64,000 bases of DNA, taken from NCBI GenBank assembly GCA_021151625.1, contig JAGKWY010000019.1:1-64000 (forward strand), in the 5' to 3' direction. The notes beneath the pieces are model-generated. The model was given only the letters and a program-made list of their open reading frames with translations, did no database searches and was not told where the DNA came from. Origin of the DNA: Gammaproteobacteria bacterium. GTDB taxonomy: Bacteria; Pseudomonadota; Gammaproteobacteria; Pseudomonadales; Cellvibrionaceae. A program made the translations under genes and the position numbers. This document shows positions 58,686-64,000 of the stretch, in pieces (position 1 is the first letter of the stretch; every line of letters starts with the position of its first letter).

Positions 58686-61196
58686 TTAGAACAATTTCCC
58701 CAGATTAATCAGCTGGGTTTCACCGCTGTGGTCATTCACGCCGTCGTTATCCGTCACCATGTAAACATCGCCATTAGCCATAACGGCAGTGCCTTCTACT
58801 TTTTCCAACAGTGGGCCGGTGGTACCGCCCAATACAGGCTTGATGTCTTTGATCAGAGTTTTGGTGATGGTTTGGCCATCGGTCGCTGTTTGCAGGTTGA
58901 TTTTGTACAAGCGTTTGATAGAGGCATCCGGGCCGCCGCGGTTATCGCGCTCCAACACCATAAATTCGCCGTTGCCCAGTGAAGTAATTTCCGACAGGCC
59001 TACCCAACCACCGGCGAACTGCGAGCTGTAGGCATCCAATGGATAAAACACAAACTTCCAGGTTTTGCTGGCCAGATCATAAATACCAATACGTGGATTA
59101 GCTTCTGCTCCCCAAGCGCGCTGGAAAGCGAGATACAAACTGTTGTTGTATTCCGCAATACCTTCAAAACCATTATTGGTTTGCAACGCATTTACTGACG
59201 CCGGCAAGCTAATCACTGATTCAATTACACCGAACGCATCAGTTTTAAAAACCAGGTTCATCGACACTGCACTGGCAGCTGCACCTGAGCCTTCCGATGC
59301 AATCCAGAAACCGCCATCAGATGCTTTTGCCAAACCTTCAGGATCGAGGTTTACCGATTTATCTGCATTTACCATTGCTGCTAATTCTGCATTGGTAACC
59401 GCTGGCAAACCGGCATTCACGCCCGAGCTTGAAAATACATTTTTGCTATCCCAAATTTTAGTTTCACCCACAATCAATGCCGGCTTGCTGCTGACATCCA
59501 GGGTGAAAATACGATTCTGACCGAAGAAGCTGTCTTCGATGGAATACAAAATATTGGGATTGTTTGCATCAACAGACAATGCTGAGAGCGCACTCCAGGG
59601 AATGGGATTACCGTCAGCGCGATTGACAGATTGTACCGTGGGGTATTTTTGCGCTTGAGTGTTGTACGAATAAATATTAATGCCGGCGCGAATGGCGACG
59701 TTACGCAAATCGCTTTCAGACGCAACCACTAACAAATTGCGTGCGGGAATTGCCAAACCACCTTCAGGTGCAGCAGTTGCTGGCAGAGCTTGTTTAAATA
59801 CCGGCTTCTTCGGATCAGCCAGGTCGTACACAAAAATCAAACTGGAACGCTCGGAATTTACAAACAGGAAGCGCTCGTTACCAAACACACCCAATTCGAT
59901 ATTTTCCGGCTCATTGCCTTTAGCATCAGAACGACGGTCTTGATAGTGACCAAAACGAATTGCCAGGTCATCCAACTCAGCGCCGGAATCCCACACCACT
60001 TCGCCCATGCTGTTAAAAATACTAAAGCCACGGCTGCCACCATTTAAATCACCTTCATTGGCAGTAGCGAAATAATCGTTGTTAATCCAGCTCACACCAT
60101 CTGGCTCACGCATGCGCGCTTTTTGCACTTCAACCGGTTTAATTACTGCCGGGCGATCATCGGTTAAATCCACATTCGCCAGGTCCACACTGCCCGCACT
60201 GAAGTGGCGAACAATCGCACCAGTTGCCAGGTTAATTAATGCAATGTGATTATTTTCTTGTAGAGTCACTACGGCGATATTGTCGGAATTAATATCAACA
60301 TATTCCGGCTCAGGATCAGACGGATAAAGCGCAGCGATTCCGGTTAAATTCACATCGCGCGTAGTCCATGCGCTTGGCGCTGCTGCAGTCAAATCCACTA
60401 TCACCAATTTCCCCGCTGGCAATTGTGGTGGTACACCGCCATTCAAACTCTCGTCGCGCTCGTTTTCGATTACGACTAATGCATATTTTCCATCGGGACT
60501 GATGGCAACAGAATCCGGTTGTCCACCGAGATTAATACTGTGTACAACGGCTTTAGTGGCGATATCAACAATCGCCAGCTTGCCCGATACGTTTACAAAA
60601 TCTGCTGAAGTATTTACCGCGACTAATGCATTAGCGCCTTTAACGGCGATAGACGTTGGTTCACCACCCATCGCTAATACGCCAGTTGCTTTGGGTTGCG
60701 CAGGGTTGGCAATATCAACAAAACCAATCTGGTTTTTCGGGCTATCGGTATACACCAACGTCATACCATCAGTGCTTGCTGCAACAATTTCTGCCGCAGT
60801 AACATCATTGGTATTACAGGTTGCATTGATTTGCATACAGCTTGGCAAAGTAGCCACGCGATTGAAATTCATCTGGGTGTTGATAACACTTTTATCGCAC
60901 TGGTAAGTGGTTTGTGAAACTTCAGTGGATTGCAAAGTGTTGTCGTTGTTGGCATCCACACCACTTTCAATTTTCACGCCGCCTTTAAAGCACTGCGCAT
61001 TACCTGCAGCCAACACAGTTTGGCTCAGCAAACTTTTTGCTCCATTTGAACCATTGCTTCCATTCGCACCGTTACTGCCATTGGTGCCGTTAGTACCATT
61101 GGTACCGTTTTTACCATCGTCACCGCCGCAGGCAGTCATCAGTAATGGCAAGCTTGCCACTAGCATTAGCGGCAATAGTTTTCGTGTAAATTGCAT
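58686..61196 (-). CDS. Lipoprotein with Gly-X-Asn repeat and phytase-like esterase domain
   Basis: An 836-residue exported lipoprotein. The start at 61196 follows AAGGAC; the TTG at 61211 is an alternative. The lipobox is LMTAC (Cys23). Residues 28-52 form a collagen-like run of Gly-X-Asn triplets (GTN, GSN, GAN). A beta-propeller-like part follows (IGFVDIANPAQPKATGVLAMGG and VAISPDGKYALVVIENERD near 240, given in fragments). The C-terminal part (about 535-835), with DPEGLAKASDGGFWIASEG near 635 and FEGIAEYNNSLYLAFQR near 685, is the esterase-like phytase domain. It probably acts on a phosphate ester or lactone at the cell surface. Phytase-like relatives are often phosphate-regulated, though no clear Pho box was found here. 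Confidence 0.8.
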   Translation of the reverse strand: MQFTRKLLPLMLVASLPLLMTACGGDDGKNGTNGTNGTNGSNGANGSNGSNGAKSLLSQTVLAAGNAQCFKGGVKIESGVDANNDNTLQSTEVSQTTYQCDKSVINTQMNFNRVATLPSCMQINATCNTNDVTAAEIVAASTDGMTLVYTDSPKNQIGFVDIANPAQPKATGVLAMGGEPTSIAVKGANALVAVNTSADFVNVSGKLAIVDIATKAVVHSINLGGQPDSVAISPDGKYALVVIENERDESLNGGVPPQLPAGKLVIVDLTAAAPSAWTTRDVNLTGIAALYPSDPEPEYVDINSDNIAVVTLQENNHIALINLATGAIVRHFSAGSVDLANVDLTDDRPAVIKPVEVQKARMREPDGVSWINNDYFATANEGDLNGGSRGFSIFNSMGEVVWDSGAELDDLAIRFGHYQDRRSDAKGNEPENIELGVFGNERFLFVNSERSSLIFVYDLADPKKPVFKQALPATAAPEGGLAIPARNLLVVASESDLRNVAIRAGINIYSYNTQAQKYPTVQSVNRADGNPIPWSALSALSVDANNPNILYSIEDSFFGQNRIFTLDVSSKPALIVGETKIWDSKNVFSSSGVNAGLPAVTNAELAAMVNADKSVNLDPEGLAKASDGGFWIASEGSGAAASAVSMNLVFKTDAFGVIESVISLPASVNALQTNNGFEGIAEYNNSLYLAFQRAWGAEANPRIGIYDLASKTWKFVFYPLDAYSSQFAGGWVGLSEITSLGNGEFMVLERDNRGGPDASIKRLYKINLQTATDGQTITKTLIKDIKPVLGGTTGPLLEKVEGTAVMANGDVYMVTDNDGVNDHSGETQLINLGKLF
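61041..61115 (-). repeat. Nine-base tandem repeats encoding the Gly-X-Asn run
   Basis: About eight units of 9 bp encode the GTN/GSN/GAN triplets near the N-terminus of the phytase-like lipoprotein. In-frame copy changes are possible by slippage. Confidence 0.7.
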
Positions 61197-61575
61197 TGGC
61201 TTGTCCTTCAAAAAGGTTGATTACGAAGACAGAAGCCCGCAAGGATGGTGACGATTTGTGACGAGATCATTGCCATTAGATGAAGCTTTGATGACAAAAA
61301 AATACTTAATTCCATCCATTTTCCTGATAAGAAGTTTATCCCTCACATTCTAACGCCCTTAAAAACTGAGCCTCTCTGAATTATTTTCACAATTGAAAAC
61401 ATCAGCTCAGCCAAATAAAATAGCCACAACTAGTTAAAAAATTTAAATAATATTATTTTAATAATGACTATAAGATTTTCATGGACGATCGTTAATTGCT
61501 CAACCAGAGCACAATTTATTTATCGCAAGACAGGGAAGAATTGAGGTAAATGTTTTTCTAAAAGGAAAAATTAAA
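61197..61575. other. AT-rich 379-bp intergenic segment
   Basis: Divergent promoter region between the phytase-like gene and the small secreted protein. It has long A/T runs around 61430-61470. No RNA gene, long inverted repeat or good Fur site was recognised. Two GTGACGA copies (61247-61265) lie close to the - strand start. Confidence 0.55.
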
Positions 61576-61917
61576 ATGTTAAAAAAAGATCAACTGGTAG
61601 CAATGGTACTTTTAAGCGCAGCAAGTTCAATCGCGTCTGCCCAAACGGGAGAGCTCATCGCAAAAGGAGAATCATTTGACAGTAGGAAGGAATACTTGAA
61701 GCTAGGCTGCGCCTGGCAATTTCTATACACAGACGCATCAGGAGGAGCAGGATTTACATTCAGTGTTTCTGCGCTTGTCTGTGACAGCATGACAGTATTG
61801 TATAAGAAACATTACGCCATGCGACTAGATGGCTGCAAGGTTAACTCGCCCGCTCCGGGTTATACACTAACAGGCACCTATTGCTTTCAATACAGCCTTT
61901 ACAAAACAGGTCAATAA
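61576..61917 (+). CDS. Small secreted four-cysteine protein
   Basis: A 113-residue exported protein. The signal peptide (1-22) ends ASA. The mature protein has four Cys (LGCAW, LVCDS, DGCKV, TYCFQ), probably two disulfides, and aromatic residues between them. No family is recognised. RBS AAAAGGA lies before the ATG. The ORF and its flanks are AT-rich, unlike most of the window. It is followed by a 207-bp gap and the M28 peptidase gene. Confidence 0.65.
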   Translation: MLKKDQLVAMVLLSAASSIASAQTGELIAKGESFDSRKEYLKLGCAWQFLYTDASGGAGFTFSVSALVCDSMTVLYKKHYAMRLDGCKVNSPAPGYTLTGTYCFQYSLYKTGQ

Positions 61918-62124
61918 TCTGACCTGAGGCACTCCGTCAACAGCTAACTACCACTCTACTAAAAATCGCTATTTACTTTAGCAACCTCAATGAACTCATC
62001 TATAGATAACAAACCAAATCCGCCTGCAGGGATGCGGGCATACAGTGACCTGGCATAGAAATCAGGGTAAAATTTCAAATGAAAATTTCCCTGTGGAGTA
62101 TAGGTTTATCATAACGGAGTAGGA

Positions 62125-63105
62125 ATGATAAAAATTGCAAAATCTTTGTTGCGAATTCTATTGGTTCTCGGGACGATAATTTTATTACTGTGGCTGACAA
62201 TTGCCCGCCCCACTCTTACGAAATCAACCACCGAGGAAACCCTCGCAGCCATAAACCCAGAGGACCTTAAACGCAGGGTTATTTTTCTCAGCCAAGATGC
62301 TATTCCGCGGGATAGCGAACACCCTGAAAATTTGAACCTGGCAGCTGATTATATAAAAACAGGATTTGAACAATTTTCTTCCAGTGTGGACTACCAAACC
62401 TATTCAGTAGCAAGTACCGAATTCAAAAATGTTATCGCCGAGTTTGGGCCGGACACGAGAGAAGTTATCGTTATAGGTGCTCACTACGACGCCTACGGCG
62501 AACACCCCGCTGCCGATGACAATGCCAGTGGGGTAGCTGGCTTAATTGAATTAGGAAAATTATTGCAGGGAGCTAATTTGAAACACAAAGTACAATTGGT
62601 TGCCTACACATTGGAAGAACCACCTTATTTTGATTCTGAATTCATGGGTAGCTTTGTACATGCAGCGTCACTACGTAAAAATAACCTGAACGTAAAACTA
62701 ATGATTTCGTTAGAAATGATTGGCTACTTTTCAGAGCAACCAAACTCCCAATCATTTCCCATTCCTCTACTGAATTTGTTTTATCCCAACAGGGGAAATT
62801 TTATTGCCATAGTGGATCAATTATGGGCCAACCAGGCTGCTCCGCTAAAAGCCGCCATCAATAAATACACCGATCTGGATGCCTACTCTATTAATGCCCC
62901 CAGCCAGGTCACTGGTATAGATTTCTCAGACCATAGGAATTATTGGTTTCATGGCTACCCGGCAGTCATGGTGACCGACACCTCTTTCTATCGGAATAAG
63001 CACTACCATCACGCAGAAGATACCCATGAGAAGCTTGATTACCAGCGAATAGCCAGAGTGGTGTACGGCGTGTTTAAGCATATACAAACGCTTGATAACG
63101 AATAA
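62125..63105 (+). CDS. M28-family zinc aminopeptidase, membrane-anchored
   Basis: A 326-residue protein with an N-terminal membrane helix (about 8-27). The catalytic domain has the M28 zinc ligands: GAHYDAYGEHPAADDNASG near 118-136 (His120, Asp132), EE near 165 in YTLEEPPYFDS, DFSDHRNYW near 269 and the late His in NKHYHHAEDT near 295. It should cleave N-terminal residues from peptides in the periplasm. RBS GGAG lies before the ATG. Confidence 0.85.
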   Translation: MIKIAKSLLRILLVLGTIILLLWLTIARPTLTKSTTEETLAAINPEDLKRRVIFLSQDAIPRDSEHPENLNLAADYIKTGFEQFSSSVDYQTYSVASTEFKNVIAEFGPDTREVIVIGAHYDAYGEHPAADDNASGVAGLIELGKLLQGANLKHKVQLVAYTLEEPPYFDSEFMGSFVHAASLRKNNLNVKLMISLEMIGYFSEQPNSQSFPIPLLNLFYPNRGNFIAIVDQLWANQAAPLKAAINKYTDLDAYSINAPSQVTGIDFSDHRNYWFHGYPAVMVTDTSFYRNKHYHHAEDTHEKLDYQRIARVVYGVFKHIQTLDNE

Positions 63106-63238
63106 CTATCACCCCAACAATTAAGAATTCTTCTTGATAAAATCGGGGGAGTGGATCGCCAGATCAATCCTGCGTAAAATGAGCAGCATCCCCGTTTTAC
63201 CAACCCCTTTGCCGGAAAGTCACCGGCCAGGAGCTAAT

Positions 63239-64000
63239 ATGATCCGCATTAATGAACTCCAGCTGCCGCTGGATCACCCCGCTGACGACCTGCGTAAAGC
63301 CATAGTCCAGCGCTTGAAAATTAAAGATTCCGACTTACTCGAATTCACCGTTTTTAAACGCAGCTATGATGCGCGCAAAAAAAATAGCGAAATCACCTTT
63401 GTCTATATCATCGACCTGCAAGTCAACAATGAAGAAAAAATTCTGCAGCGTTTTGTCGATGATAAAAATATCCGTCCTGCTCCCGATACCAATTACTACC
63501 CGGGTGCACAAGCACCCGACAATTTAACCGAGCGTCCGCTGGTAATCGGCTTTGGCCCCTGCGGTTTATTTGCCGCACTCACACTCGCGCAAATGGGCTT
63601 TAAACCGATTGTGCTGGAGCGCGGTAAAGATGTGCGCCGTCGCACCAAAGACACCTGGGCCTTATGGCGTAACAAAGTGTTAACACCGGAATCCAACGTG
63701 CAATTTGGTGAAGGTGGTGCGGGTTTATTTTCTGATGGAAAACTTTATAGCCAAATCAAAGACCCGAAATTTTACGGCCGCAAGGTGATGTACGAATTTG
63801 TACGCGCCGGCGCGCCGGAAGAAATTATGTATGTGAGTAAACCGCACATAGGAACTTTCCGTTTAACCGGTGTGGTTTCCACTATGCGCGAAGAAATTAA
63901 AACGCTCGGCGGTGAAGTGCGTTTTGAAAGTAGAGTGACCGATTTTATTATCGAAAATGGCCGCATCCAGGGCGTGAAACTCGCCGATGGCGAAGAGTTG
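63239..64000 (+). CDS. FAD-dependent oxidoreductase (COG2509-type), cut by the window end
   Basis: The first 254 codons of a gene that runs past the end of the window. The start is the ATG at 63239 with AGGAG 5 nt upstream. The N-terminal 100 residues (INELQLPLDHPADDL, FTVFKRSYDARKK) are the family's own extension. The FAD Rossmann motif VIGFGPCGLFAALTLAQMG begins near residue 100, and the NVQFGEGGAGLFSDGKLYS stretch follows near 155. Relatives are long, roughly 540 residues. The substrate is unknown. Confidence 0.88.
   Translation, partial: MIRINELQLPLDHPADDLRKAIVQRLKIKDSDLLEFTVFKRSYDARKKNSEITFVYIIDLQVNNEEKILQRFVDDKNIRPAPDTNYYPGAQAPDNLTERPLVIGFGPCGLFAALTLAQMGFKPIVLERGKDVRRRTKDTWALWRNKVLTPESNVQFGEGGAGLFSDGKLYSQIKDPKFYGRKVMYEFVRAGAPEEIMYVSKPHIGTFRLTGVVSTMREEIKTLGGEVRFESRVTDFIIENGRIQGVKLADGEEL

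Noticed and set aside
61247..61265. Possible Pho box before the phytase-like gene (two GTGACGA copies)
   Set aside because: The spacing is 10 bp rather than 11 and the flanking bases do not match the PhoB consensus well.

Overview
The window looks like the chromosome of a free-living, polysaccharide-using gammaproteobacterium of the Cellvibrio type (Cellvibrionaceae). This rests on gammaproteobacterial housekeeping genes (hrpA, rlmE, rluA, cysI), a polyserine linker in a secreted lipoprotein, a GH16-type lipoprotein, a NodB-type deacetylase, a PEP-CTERM-associated acyltransferase and many TonB-linked uptake genes. No rRNA, tRNA, CRISPR array, prophage or complete insertion sequence was seen. 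The genus is an inference.

Layout. 0-6 kb: acetate/monocarboxylate symporter pair (DUF485, actP), GH16-like lipoprotein, rluA, and the sulfite reductase cysI with an unusually short DUF934 partner. 6-10 kb: a secreted unknown, a porin preceded by four phased PhoB-like half-sites, and an hvfABC locus for a multi-cysteine RiPP predicted to bind copper. 10-20 kb: hrpA, a small MITE-like repeat, a Cupin_8/JmjC-like oxygenase, a haem-oxygenase-fold protein, a hybrid sensor kinase and a CorC-like membrane protein. 20-29 kb: exosortase-associated acyltransferase, Fur-boxed tonB-exbB-exbD, GST/TetR/MATE, a ZntB-like transporter, small ORFs, a deacetylase and a cupin. 29-36 kb: a 510-residue unknown and an archaic (Csu-type) chaperone-usher pilus operon with two small pilin genes, chaperone, usher and tip protein.

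36-54.5 kb is an iron-uptake island. It holds a membrane protein, a PepSY reductase and a siderophore receptor; then a Fur-boxed DUF3649-PepSY-DUF3325 operon; then flavodoxin with a small partner; then a five-gene operon (DUF4198, EF-hand lipoprotein, degenerate ApbE-like/DUF2271 protein, TonB receptor, HmuY-like lipoprotein). That operon is divergent from two 2,3-dihydroxybenzoate genes (entB-type isochorismatase and entA). The shared intergenic region holds two good Fur boxes and one partial box, a short leader ORF and potential RNA hairpins. TonB-ExbB-ExbD at 21 kb probably energises these receptors.

54.5-64 kb: a secreted amidohydrolase divergent from a membrane-anchored AraC regulator, rlmE, a PIN toxin/antitoxin pair with a palindromic and apparently leaderless promoter, a lipoprotein with a Gly-X-Asn repeat and a phytase-like esterase domain, a small secreted four-cysteine protein, an M28 peptidase, and the 5' part of an FAD-dependent oxidoreductase cut by the window end.

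The best candidates for under-described biology are the DUF4198/EF-hand/ApbE-like-DUF2271/receptor/HmuY operon with its divergent catechol genes and structured leader, and the hvfABC RiPP locus. All names come from reading the translations and motifs; no database search was run.
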